Shown here one piece after another: positions 8,603 to 16,634 of a stretch of 64,000 nt of DNA. Numbering within the stretch: the stretch's first letter is position 1; each line of letters starts with the position of its first letter. Position numbers and translations under genes: made by a program. This DNA is from Hyphomicrobium sulfonivorans (GTDB taxonomy: Bacteria; Pseudomonadota; Alphaproteobacteria; Rhizobiales; Hyphomicrobiaceae): assembly GCF_013306565.1 (NCBI RefSeq), contig NZ_PZPO01000001.1, forward strand, positions 186,001 to 250,000. The letters are read 5' to 3'. The notes beneath the pieces were generated by a model, which was not told the DNA's origin, made no database searches, and saw nothing but the letters and a program-made list of their open reading frames with translations.

Positions 8603-9718
8603 ATGACCAGTTCAAACTCAGCTTCTCTGACCGCTCGCGAACCGATCAAATTCGCCTACTGGGTGCCGAATGTTTCCGGCGGTCTCGTTATTAGCAACAT
8701 TCCTCAGCGTACAAGCTGGGACATCAACTACAACGTCAAGCTGGCGCAAATCGCTGAACAGAACGGCTTCGACTATGCACTCAGTCAAATTCGCTTCACC
8801 GCAGGCTACGGTGCTGAATTCCAGCATGAGCCGGTTTCGTTCAGCCAAGCGATTCTGAGCCAGACCGAACGCCTGACAGTCATTGCCGCGCTGCTGCCAG
8901 GACCGTGGAATCCGACACTTGCGGCCAAGCAGATTGCCAGCATCAATGTGCTGTACGGGCCGCGCATTGCGGTGAACATTGTGAGCGGTTGGTTCCGCGG
9001 CGAGTTTGCCGCCATCGGCGAGCACTGGCTCGATCACGATGAACGCTATCGCCGTTCGGAAGAGTTCATCCGTGCGTTGCGCGGCATCTGGACCGAAGAT
9101 AGCTTCACCTTCCGCGGCGACTTCTACCGCTACAACAACTATTCGCTGAAACCCAAGCCGCATCCGTTGCCTGAGATCTTCCAGGGTGGCTCTTCCCGCG
9201 CAGCGCGCGATATGGCCGCGCGCGTATCCGATTGGTATTTCACCAACGGCAACACACCGGATGAAATTGCCAAGCAGGTCTCTGACATCCGCACCAAAGC
9301 TGCCGAGCATGGCCGCTCAGTGAAGGTTGGTGTCAACGCCTTTGCCATCGCGCGCAACACTGAGGCCGAAGCACAGAACGTGCTGGCTGAAATCATCGAA
9401 CACGCCAACCCCGAAGCTGTTCGAGCGTTCGGCCATGAGGTGAAGAATGCCGGCGCGGCTTCGCCTGAAGGTCAGGGCAACTGGGCCAAGTCAACGTTCA
9501 ACGATCTCGTCCAGTACAACGACGGCTTCCGATCCAATCTCATCGGCACGCCGCAACAAATCGCTGAACGCATTCTGGACCTGAAGGACAGCGGCGCAGA
9601 CCTGATCCTGCTGGGCTTCCTGCACTTCCAGGAAGAGGTCGAATTCTTCGGCAAAAACATCATTCCACTGGTGCGCAAGCTCGAAGCCGAGCGGCCGTAC
9701 GCACAGGCTGCTGAATAG
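8603..9718 (+). CDS. sfnG: FMNH2-dependent dimethylsulfone monooxygenase SfnG
   Basis: A 371-residue luciferase-like flavin monooxygenase. Segments FAYWVPNVSGGLVISNI, IRFTAGYGAEFQHEPVSFS, IAVNIVSGWFRGEFAAIGEH and EIFQGGSSRAARDMAARVS match SfnG of Pseudomonas putida along the whole length. SfnG converts dimethylsulfone with FMNH2 and oxygen to methanesulfinate and formaldehyde. A GGAG ribosome binding site lies eight bases before ATG. The gene follows an FMN reductase gene and precedes an sfnB-type gene, the expected partners. No methanesulfonate monooxygenase (msuD/ssuD) is seen in this window, so the next step must be encoded elsewhere or differently. Confidence 0.95.
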   Translation: MTSSNSASLTAREPIKFAYWVPNVSGGLVISNIPQRTSWDINYNVKLAQIAEQNGFDYALSQIRFTAGYGAEFQHEPVSFSQAILSQTERLTVIAALLPGPWNPTLAAKQIASINVLYGPRIAVNIVSGWFRGEFAAIGEHWLDHDERYRRSEEFIRALRGIWTEDSFTFRGDFYRYNNYSLKPKPHPLPEIFQGGSSRAARDMAARVSDWYFTNGNTPDEIAKQVSDIRTKAAEHGRSVKVGVNAFAIARNTEAEAQNVLAEIIEHANPEAVRAFGHEVKNAGAASPEGQGNWAKSTFNDLVQYNDGFRSNLIGTPQQIAERILDLKDSGADLILLGFLHFQEEVEFFGKNIIPLVRKLEAERPYAQAAE

Positions 9719-9753
9719 ACGGACGCCATCGGTATCTTGCCAGGAGTTTATGA

Positions 9754-11010
9754 ATGACACTCACCCTTGCCCACCCCAAGCCCGAGGCCGCGGCCCCCGA
9801 ACACGTGCCGGGTCAGCCAAAGCCATCACAGCCGGCGCACATCATTCGCAGTGACGCAGAAGCCATCGAGGTCGCACATCGCCTGGCGGCGCAGTTCGTC
9901 GGCGGTGCATCGCGACGCGACCGCAATCGCGAGTGGCCGATCGAGGAACTGAACGCGTTTTCCCAGAGCGGGCTGTGGTCGATCAACGTGCCGAAAAAGT
10001 TCGGCGGCCCGGAAGTGTCCTACGCGACGCTTACAAAGGTCGTGCAGATCATATCGGCTGCCGACCCATCCATCGGCCAGATTTCGCAGAACCATCTGGG
10101 CGTCATCGCCGCCATTCGCACGGTGTCCGACGAGGCGCAGCAGAAGCTTCTGTTCGATCTGGCACTGAGCGGCGTCCGCTTTGGCAACGCGTTCTCCGAG
10201 TTCGGCTCCAAGCGTGCTGCCGACTTCGAGACCAAATTCACCGATCATGGCGATCACGTCATCGTAACCGGGCGCAAGTTTTATTCGACCGGCGCCGTAC
10301 TGGCCCATCTGGTGCCAATCGTGGCGGTCGATGATCAGGGCCGCGCCTGGTATGCAATCGCCGAACGTGATGCACCGGGCCTGACGGTGATCGACGATTG
10401 GTCAGCCTTCGGCCAGCGCACCACGCTCAGCGGTACGGTGCTGCTCGATGGCGTGAAGGTGCCCAAGACGCATCTGGTGCCCGGATACAAAGGCTATGAA
10501 AAGCCAACCGCCGACGGTGCAATCTTCCAGATCATCCAGGTTGGCGTTGATAACGGTATCGCCCAAGCCGCCATCGACGACACGATTGCCTTTGTACGCA
10601 CCAAAGCGCGCGCGTGGGTGGATAGCGGCCTCGATAGCGCCAGCCAGGATCCCTATACGATCCAGGCCATCGGCGATCTGAAGCTGCGGCTTCATGCGTC
10701 GGAAGCGTTGCAGGATCGCGCCGGGCTTGCCGTCGACCGCGCTGTAGCTAACCCGACCGCGGAGACCGTGGCTGAAGCGCAAATCGCAGTTGCTGAAGCA
10801 AAGGTGTTCAGCACGGAAATCGCAATTGCGGCCAGCAACAAGCTGTTCGAACTGGCCGGCGCGCGCTCCACACTGGCTGAGCACAACCTAGATCGTCACT
10901 GGCGCAACGCGCGCACGCACACGCTGCACGATCCGGTGCGCTGGAAGTACGCCATTCTCGGCAACTACTTCCTCAACGACGTAAAGCCGCCGCTGCATGC
11001 CTGGAGCTGA
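9754..11010 (+). CDS. sfnB: SfnB-family acyl-CoA dehydrogenase-like flavoenzyme
   Basis: A 418-residue protein of the acyl-CoA dehydrogenase/DszC fold. It shows the flavin-contact segment ALSGVRFGNAFSEFGSKRAA in the middle and a helical C-terminal domain ending DPVRWKYAILGNYFLND. Proteins of this type in sulfur clusters are named SfnB and include flavin-dependent monooxygenases similar to DszC. The ARTHTLHDPVRWK motif near the end is typical of that group. AGGAG lies seven bases before ATG. It is the last gene of the FMN reductase-sfnG-sfnB operon and is followed by a strong terminator. The reaction is not established; oxygenation of an organosulfur compound is the likely role. Confidence 0.88.
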   Translation: MTLTLAHPKPEAAAPEHVPGQPKPSQPAHIIRSDAEAIEVAHRLAAQFVGGASRRDRNREWPIEELNAFSQSGLWSINVPKKFGGPEVSYATLTKVVQIISAADPSIGQISQNHLGVIAAIRTVSDEAQQKLLFDLALSGVRFGNAFSEFGSKRAADFETKFTDHGDHVIVTGRKFYSTGAVLAHLVPIVAVDDQGRAWYAIAERDAPGLTVIDDWSAFGQRTTLSGTVLLDGVKVPKTHLVPGYKGYEKPTADGAIFQIIQVGVDNGIAQAAIDDTIAFVRTKARAWVDSGLDSASQDPYTIQAIGDLKLRLHASEALQDRAGLAVDRAVANPTAETVAEAQIAVAEAKVFSTEIAIAASNKLFELAGARSTLAEHNLDRHWRNARTHTLHDPVRWKYAILGNYFLNDVKPPLHAWS

Positions 11011-11033
11011 CATCCAACGCGATAAGCAAAAGA

Positions 11034-11070
11034 AAAGGCCCGGAGCACAGAACGTGTTCCGGGCCTTTCC
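11034..11070 (+). terminator. Rho-independent terminator after sfnB
   Basis: A 15-bp stem (AAAGGCCCGGAGCAC with GTGTTCCGGGCCTTT, one G-U pair) with a 5-nt loop. The stem starts with A residues and ends with T residues, so it could also stop the convergent operon that ends at 11134. Confidence 0.85.
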
Positions 11071-11133
11071 TGTTCTAGCTCAGTGCCCAATGCAAACGGC
11101 TAGCGCAGCGCGGCGCTTCCAATCGCCACCCGC

Positions 11134-12453
11134 CTATTCGTCACCGTGCCAGAGTGCATCGTGCGTACGATGCGTTTCCAGATACGCGCCCGGCTTGTAG
11201 AAGCGGTCGTAAAAGGCCGTGTCGATATGCTGGGCCTGCGTGTAAATGCTGACACCCACGGGCGCGACTTCGGTCGGAAAGCGGCCGTAGCGATCGTAAA
11301 TCTCCGCAACAAGATCGATGAAGTATTCAACCTTATCGGGGTCGGGGGACGACAGCACGCGCTTCACCTCAGCCTCATGGGCATAGGGCGTCGGACGCGT
11401 GGGCCCGAACACACCATCGCGGCCAAACTTGCGATCCAGAAACCTTCTCGCCGCCTCGGTCATTGATGGCACATAGGGCGGAATCAGCGGCTCGAACGCG
11501 CCATCGAGACCAACCGGTATCAGCTTGTCCGGCGAACCCTTACCGCTGAAGCGGAAACCGAATCCCGGAATATCCTGCTCCGCGTAGGCACCGAGCAGGC
11601 TGGGGCCATTGATGCCCGTATACAGCCATCCGCCGAGACCAATCGCTTGCAAGCCAAGCTGCACATTATAGGCAGCGATGCTGAGCTCGGCCGTGCTGTG
11701 CTTCAGCGCCACGGCCTCAATGGTTGCAAGTGGCACTGCGCGCTCAGCACGCAGCGTGCCCTTTTTCAACAGGCCCGCAGGACGCCCGAGCTTGGCGCCG
11801 CGTTCATCCAGAACAGGGGAGCCCTCGCCTGCGTAGATCCATAGCAGGTTGAGCAGCGTTTCCACCTGATCGGCAACCGGCACGAACAGCGTGCTGCCCG
11901 GCTTGTTGGCCGCCCACTGATTGTGCGTGCCGATATGCGGAAATTCAGCGGGCAACTGCACGCGCTTATCGCCAAGCCGCACAATATGCTTGCCGAGCTG
12001 CTCGACCAATTCCTCCGGTGAGCGGACCGATTGAATAGCGCCAGCGTCGAGATCACGAAACTTGGTGATGTAAGTTCCGCTGTCGTCCGTCACCAGCAGC
12101 TCAGAACCATATACCGCCGCGCCGCTGGGATAAGTGCGTCCCACTGATCGTACCGGATAGTCGCAACCGGTTTCACCGGGGCCGTTCGCAGCGTGTGGGA
12201 AGCCGAAATTCCATCCCGAAATGCCTGCTCCGATTGCAATCAGCAGCGTGCGCTCAAATTCGCCGATCGGCTCCGCTGCCCGTTCTGACCGGTATTTGAA
12301 CGGGCCATCGGGAATCTCCATGCCCGCACCGAAGCGCCGCGAACGCCGACCGAACAGCGCATCAAGAAGCGGAAAGCGCTGCAGCAGTTGCAGCGCTTCC
12401 GGTGTTGCTGACGCGGTTTTTGCCTTGCGGCCTGCGCGTTTTCTATTCGACAT
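11134..12453 (-). CDS. Unrecognised protein, possibly nitroreductase-like
   Basis: A 439-residue soluble protein with a basic N-terminus (SNRKRAGRKAK) and no signal peptide. I do not recognise the family with confidence. Two segments resemble the flavin nitroreductase fold: ERTLLIAIGAGISGWNFGFP near residues 60-85, and AAYNVQLGLQAIGLGGWLYT, like the 'AA..LGLGs' helix that packs on FMN. The C-terminal part is helical and acidic-aromatic. The gene overlaps the AhpD-like gene by 11 bp, showing translational coupling, and ends the eight-gene operon that starts with the HAAT transporter. A redox step on the imported compound is a reasonable guess and no more. Confidence 0.6.
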   Translation of the reverse strand: MSNRKRAGRKAKTASATPEALQLLQRFPLLDALFGRRSRRFGAGMEIPDGPFKYRSERAAEPIGEFERTLLIAIGAGISGWNFGFPHAANGPGETGCDYPVRSVGRTYPSGAAVYGSELLVTDDSGTYITKFRDLDAGAIQSVRSPEELVEQLGKHIVRLGDKRVQLPAEFPHIGTHNQWAANKPGSTLFVPVADQVETLLNLLWIYAGEGSPVLDERGAKLGRPAGLLKKGTLRAERAVPLATIEAVALKHSTAELSIAAYNVQLGLQAIGLGGWLYTGINGPSLLGAYAEQDIPGFGFRFSGKGSPDKLIPVGLDGAFEPLIPPYVPSMTEAARRFLDRKFGRDGVFGPTRPTPYAHEAEVKRVLSSPDPDKVEYFIDLVAEIYDRYGRFPTEVAPVGVSIYTQAQHIDTAFYDRFYKPGAYLETHRTHDALWHGDE

Positions 12454-12997
12454 CGGCTGTCTCGGCTACCTGTGCCCTCTGAACATACGGCGTCAGCACG
12501 TCGTCAACCTCAACCTGCACCAGACTGTTGAACAGATTTGTCGCCACCATCAATCCCGCGAAGGCAACCAGGTTGACAAGGTCGCGCTCACTGAAGCGCT
12601 CCTTTAACTGCGCCCATAGCTTCGGATCGACCGGCTGAGCGTGATTTGCAGCGGCATAGCCCAACGCAACAATTGGCTCTTCCTCCGCGCTCACCTCAAA
12701 CTTATCCGGCGAGGTGCCAAGATCGGTCAGCGCCTTGCGGAAATAGGTGGAGCACAGCAGGCAATTGTTGGTGGTGGAGATCGCGTGCGCATAAAGCACA
12801 GCACCGCGCAGCCCCAACAGCTTCTTCACCTCATCCCACAGCGGATACCACTGCATGTAAGCGGCATGTGCGGGCACCGAGTGCAATAACGTCGCCTTCA
12901 TATTGGACGGCTTGCCACGCACGGCTTGCTCATGGCGAAACGCCTCCTGATTCTCAGGAGGCGTTTCGCCATAGGTCAATTGACTGATATAGGCCAT
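12443..12997 (-). CDS. AhpD/carboxymuconolactone decarboxylase-like protein
   Basis: A 184-residue all-helical protein with the AhpD-type redox motif NNCLLCSTYF (Cys79 and Cys82). The histidine that normally follows three residues after the second cysteine is replaced by phenylalanine. ATG at 12997 follows the upstream gene by 10 bp. Codons 9-22 contain a perfect 19-bp inverted repeat with a 3-nt loop, which should form a very stable hairpin in the mRNA. CxxC proteins of this family reduce peroxides or protect other enzymes. Here it lies between a zinc-thiolate protein gene and a putative flavoprotein gene in one operon, which fits thiol or sulfur chemistry (inference). Confidence 0.75.
   Translation of the reverse strand: MAYISQLTYGETPPENQEAFRHEQAVRGKPSNMKATLLHSVPAHAAYMQWYPLWDEVKKLLGLRGAVLYAHAISTTNNCLLCSTYFRKALTDLGTSPDKFEVSAEEEPIVALGYAAANHAQPVDPKLWAQLKERFSERDLVNLVAFAGLMVATNLFNSLVQVEVDDVLTPYVQRAQVAETADVE
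12932..12972. repeat. Perfect 19-bp inverted repeat inside a coding region
   Basis: ATGGCGAAACGCCTCCTGA is followed by TTC and then its exact reverse complement. The element lies inside the AhpD-like gene, covering codons 9-22, and keeps the frame open. Its mRNA hairpin would contain an AGGAGG sequence locked in the stem. Possible origins are an inserted palindromic repeat element that became coding, or a translational control structure. Confidence 0.9.
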
Positions 12998-13007
12998 TCC
13001 GTTCCCG

Positions 13008-14111
13008 TTACTCCGCAGCCTGCCGGCTTTCCGTGCCAGCACCCAATCCTTTGAAGATTTCCGTCACAGCGGCAAGCTCTTCCTGGGAGTGTCGTCCAAG
13101 ACCGCATTCAGTCGACACACCAAACGACTTCAGGTGATTGGCGACATAATTCCACCGGCGCTGTGCAGAAGCCAGTCCGTCGCTGGCATGAACAAGCCCG
13201 AGATAGAATTCCGTTTCCGGCGCCAGATTCAACTTCGAAAGTGCGTCCCAATGCTGCGGCTGATCCCAATCGCGCATGGTAGCGGCCTGAATGAAGTTGA
13301 TCGGCCGACGAATGCGCTCCGCCAGCTTGTTGCTGAACGCAACAACCGTGCCGATATCCTGCGGCAGGATGTTACGGCCGTGATCTTTATGGCTGTGAAT
13401 CGGGCACTGCTCCGGATTGCCCATAAACGGCGAGGCGCCGAACTTGGAATCGCCATAGCAGAGATGATAGCCAACATCGACGTCGGCCGGCACCCAGCTC
13501 GTTACCTCGGCGATGGTTGAAAATACGGAATCAAGATTCGCCAGTGGATTGGGGAACCAGCCCTGCACCGTCACCAGCTCGGTCGGCAGATCCCACTGGA
13601 TCGCTAGCTCATCGTGCGGGAAGCGACGCAGAATTTCTTCCGTCGCCGCCTTGGCCTGCACGTTGTACGCGGCCAGCACGCGAGCCTGATCTTCAAGCAC
13701 GACGAAATAGGACACCGCGTTGAATGGCGTCGGCAGAGAAATCTGGAACTTCGCGTTCGGTGCAAGCCGGCCTTCTTCCTTGGCCTTCTTGAACAGCGGA
13801 TACGACTCGGTTGCAAAATCCGGATACTGAAACGGCGGGAACGCTACATCCTCGGCGCGCACACCGGGCTTGATCCTTGCAAGCTTACGGCCAATTTCCG
13901 GCGATTCCGGCAGCACTTCCAGAAACGGATTTTCAAAGAAATGCGCAGTCTGTGTCAGCACCCAGTTACGGCGCTCACCTGTTTCGCCATCCGGTACGCG
14001 CGCAACCCATGGGCCGAGTTCACTGCCGATATAGTCGAACACCTCGTCGGCGTTCTTGAACGGCAAGCTGCCGGTCAAATGAATCCCCTGGTAGGCGGTC
14101 TGTTGCGACAT
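13008..14111 (-). CDS. MetE-core-like (UROD/MetE superfamily) protein
   Basis: A 367-residue protein resembling the C-terminal catalytic barrel of cobalamin-independent methionine synthase. It keeps an H-x-C pair (GYHLCYGDSKFGA, about residues 215-217) and the late CGLGR motif (about residue 334), which in MetE provide zinc ligands that bind the thiol substrate. The N-terminal MetE domain is absent. The start is supported by AGAGGA upstream, although the spacing is long. It is the first enzyme gene after the five transporter genes, separated by a 239-bp leader containing an inverted repeat. The zinc site predicts alkyl transfer to or from a thiol, but substrate and product are unknown. Confidence 0.72.
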   Translation of the reverse strand: MSQQTAYQGIHLTGSLPFKNADEVFDYIGSELGPWVARVPDGETGERRNWVLTQTAHFFENPFLEVLPESPEIGRKLARIKPGVRAEDVAFPPFQYPDFATESYPLFKKAKEEGRLAPNAKFQISLPTPFNAVSYFVVLEDQARVLAAYNVQAKAATEEILRRFPHDELAIQWDLPTELVTVQGWFPNPLANLDSVFSTIAEVTSWVPADVDVGYHLCYGDSKFGASPFMGNPEQCPIHSHKDHGRNILPQDIGTVVAFSNKLAERIRRPINFIQAATMRDWDQPQHWDALSKLNLAPETEFYLGLVHASDGLASAQRRWNYVANHLKSFGVSTECGLGRHSQEELAAVTEIFKGLGAGTESRQAAE

Positions 14112-14201
14112 GCGTGGTCATTCCTCTTTGCGCGCGCAGCCGCATGGCGCACGCGAAGGTCGCGCAGCCTGTGAACGGTTGCGGGTGATAACGGGATAAG
14201 G

Positions 14202-14269
14202 TGTGAGAGCAACGGCCGATGATGGTGCAGCGTGGGATCGCACCAGCTGCGGCGCGTACCACTCTCACA
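14202..14269 (-). promoter_or_regulatory. Inverted repeat in the leader of the MetE-like gene
   Basis: TGTGAGAG at 14202-14209 is matched by CTCTCACA at 14262-14269. Between them a smaller GGTGC/GCACC pair can form. The structure lies about 90 nt upstream of the MetE-like start, in the gap after livF. It could be an attenuator, an operator or part of an mRNA processing site. It does not match a riboswitch I recognise. Confidence 0.4.
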
Positions 14270-14350
14270 ATTCGATGCTATTAACCGGCCAGCTTGAACA
14301 CAAATAAGTAGTTCTCATTTGAATATTCACGCTGGCCCGATAATTGCCAG

Positions 14351-15163
14351 TTATTCGGCTGCAACGACCGTCGCGCTGATCGGCGTGCGCGCCTGCACTG
14401 CATCGGGTCGCTTGATACTTGAGCCAAGGTAGAACTCGCGCACGTCGGCGCGGTTACGCAGCTCATCGGCGGGGCCCTCAAGCACCGTTGCTCCGTTTTC
14501 AAGCACGGCCGCGCTTGACGCATAGCGCAACGCAATAGCAGCGTTCTGCTCCGCGAGAAGTATGGTCAAACCTTCTTCGCGGTTCAACTTGCGCAGCGTA
14601 TCGAAGATGCTCTGCACCACGATCGGCGCCAATCCCATCGACGGCTCATCCAGCACTAAAAGCCGCGGCCGGGCCATCAACGCACGGCCAACCGCAACCA
14701 TCTGCTGCTCACCGCCGGATGTCAGGCCCGCAGCAATTTTCCGCTTGCGCGTCAGCGATGGAAAAAGCGTGTAAACACGTTCGAGGTCGGATGCGATCTC
14801 AGCGCGCGAAGAACCGCGTCCGAGCCCGCCGGTATTGAGGTTTTCCTCAACGGTCAGCGACTTGAAAACGTGGCGCCCTTCCAGCACAGGCACCAGCCCT
14901 GCGCGAATGAGATCGCTTGGTTTCGTCTTCGCGACGTCAAGGCCATCAAACGCGATTGAGCCAGCGGTGATCTGCCCGCGCACAGCCGACAGCACATTCG
15001 ATATTGCCTTCAGCGTCGTAGATTTGCCTGCGCCGTTAGCACCGAGAATGGCTCGCACCTCGCCGCGCGAAACCCGCAAACTCACGCCATGCAAGGCCGA
15101 GACGGCATGGTTGTACACGGCAGCCAGATTATTCACGACCAACAGATCGGAGCGCTCAGACAT
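14351..15163 (-). CDS. livF: LivF-like HAAT ABC transporter ATPase
   Basis: Second ATPase of a branched-chain-amino-acid-type importer. Motifs are Walker A GANGAGKST, signature LTSGGEQQMVAVGRAL, Walker B LLVLDEPSMGLAP and the LLAEQN switch region, all in the form seen in LivF. ATG at 15163 has GGAGG upstream at ideal spacing. Genes with this architecture transport amino acids, amides, urea or aromatic compounds, so 'liv' describes the family and not the substrate. It is the last transporter gene before the MetE-like gene. Confidence 0.9.
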   Translation of the reverse strand: MSERSDLLVVNNLAAVYNHAVSALHGVSLRVSRGEVRAILGANGAGKSTTLKAISNVLSAVRGQITAGSIAFDGLDVAKTKPSDLIRAGLVPVLEGRHVFKSLTVEENLNTGGLGRGSSRAEIASDLERVYTLFPSLTRKRKIAAGLTSGGEQQMVAVGRALMARPRLLVLDEPSMGLAPIVVQSIFDTLRKLNREEGLTILLAEQNAAIALRYASSAAVLENGATVLEGPADELRNRADVREFYLGSSIKRPDAVQARTPISATVVAAE

Positions 15164-15227
15164 CGGATCCTCCAATGGTGAGAACGCCACCACTCCGAAC
15201 CGGAATGGTGGCGCGCGTTGTAACGGT

Positions 15228-16598
15228 TCAGTTCTTGGCGCTTGAAGCCGTGCCCTGAAGTTCGGTCACCTTGTCCGCGTCTTCACTGGTGCGGATCTTG
15301 ATGCCCTTCTCCTTGGCGTATGCTTCCGCTGACTTCTCGATGATCGGACGCAGCAGCTTCCAGTCGGGCGCAATCCAGTCGGAAACAACGTTCCACTTCT
15401 TGCCGTCCCACTGCTGGAACGTCACCAGGCCGTCGCCCTCGTGATTGTCCCACGTGACATTGATGGAGTGGAACAGGCCCTTAGCGCCCAGTTCCTCGAC
15501 ACGCTTGGGGTCAAGCTGAAGATGCTCAAAGCCCCACCGCACTTCGTCGCCCGTCAGGGTGCGATTGCCGAAGCGCTTCTGTGCGATGCGGACGGCTTCC
15601 ACGTTCAGGATGCCATTCACGATGCCAAGGTTATGGTAGACGCTACCGATGCGCTTCTTGTCTTCGAGGTTGCCTTTACCGCCGTCGTAAACGGTTTTGA
15701 CGATTTCCTGCAGCACAGGATAATCCGCACCTGAAGCCTGCGTCGTGATCGCGGTGTAACCGATCGCAGCATCGCCTGCCGGGATTACATCCTCTTCCGA
15801 ATTCGACCAGACGTTGCCGATTATGCGATCAACCGGGAAGCCGGTCTTCTGTGCCGTCTTGATTGCCACCGGGTTCATCACGCCCCAGCCGCGCAGCACA
15901 ACATAATCCGGCTTGTAGCGACGAATGGCCAGCCACTGCGCCTGCTGCTCGTTGCCCGGATGCGGCACTTCGATCTGCTGCACTTCGTAGCCGAACTTCT
16001 CTTTCAGAAGCTCATAGATCGGTATCGTCTCCTTGCCGTAGGGCGAGCCGTGATACAGCACGACGATCTTCTTGCCCTTCAGCTTCTCCTCGCCGCCTTC
16101 CTTCGAAGCAATGTAATTGATGATGCCCGAAGTCTCGCTGTACGGATTGAGCAGCAGCGGGAACACATAAGGGAACACGCGACCATCGGTGGAATCGGTG
16201 CGGCCGTGGTTGACGGTGATAAGCGGTACGCGATCCTGCGTGATACGGTCGATCATCGCATACGCAATGCCTACCGACAGCGGATTCCAGGCGGCAATGT
16301 TCGGCCGCCCCTTCAGGCGCTCATAGACCTCAACACCACGCTCAACCTCATACTGCGTCTCACCCTCTTCCCAGGTGAGCTTCACGCCGTTAACGCCACC
16401 GTCGCGCGTGTTGATGAGGTTGAAGTAATCGATCGTTCCGCCAAAGAACCCCGTGCCACCAGCCGCATATGGGCCAACGCGATAGCTTTGCAGCGGGAAG
16501 AACTGTTCATCAGCGATTGCTGCTGTGGCGAATGATCCGGCGGCGACGGCGGAAAGCACCGCGCCCTTCAACAAGGTCTTGGCCCCGTAGTGTTTCAT
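15228..16598 (-). CDS. livK: LivK-like HAAT substrate-binding protein
   Basis: A 456-residue periplasmic binding protein of the peripla_BP_6 (Leu/Ile/Val-binding) class with a signal peptide (LLKGAVLSAVAAGSFATAAIA). ATG follows AAGGAG at seven bases. The mature protein starts DEQFFPLQSYRVGPYAAGGT and has the expected tandem Rossmann-like lobes (KKIVVLYHGSPYGKE and IIGNVWSNSEEDVIPAGD). It is longer than LivJ/LivK (about 370) and of the type usually annotated simply as ABC substrate-binding protein, so its ligand is probably not a plain branched-chain amino acid. The operon partners suggest a sulfur-containing ligand (inference). Confidence 0.88.
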   Translation of the reverse strand: MKHYGAKTLLKGAVLSAVAAGSFATAAIADEQFFPLQSYRVGPYAAGGTGFFGGTIDYFNLINTRDGGVNGVKLTWEEGETQYEVERGVEVYERLKGRPNIAAWNPLSVGIAYAMIDRITQDRVPLITVNHGRTDSTDGRVFPYVFPLLLNPYSETSGIINYIASKEGGEEKLKGKKIVVLYHGSPYGKETIPIYELLKEKFGYEVQQIEVPHPGNEQQAQWLAIRRYKPDYVVLRGWGVMNPVAIKTAQKTGFPVDRIIGNVWSNSEEDVIPAGDAAIGYTAITTQASGADYPVLQEIVKTVYDGGKGNLEDKKRIGSVYHNLGIVNGILNVEAVRIAQKRFGNRTLTGDEVRWGFEHLQLDPKRVEELGAKGLFHSINVTWDNHEGDGLVTFQQWDGKKWNVVSDWIAPDWKLLRPIIEKSAEAYAKEKGIKIRTSEDADKVTELQGTASSAKN

Positions 16599-16634
16599 GA
16601 TAGTACTCCTTCGTTGAATGAGAAAACGTCGAGT

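Noticed and set aside
14112-14350. SAM or cobalamin riboswitch upstream of the MetE-like gene
   Set aside because: None of the conserved core sequences of these riboswitches could be found; only an inverted repeat is present.
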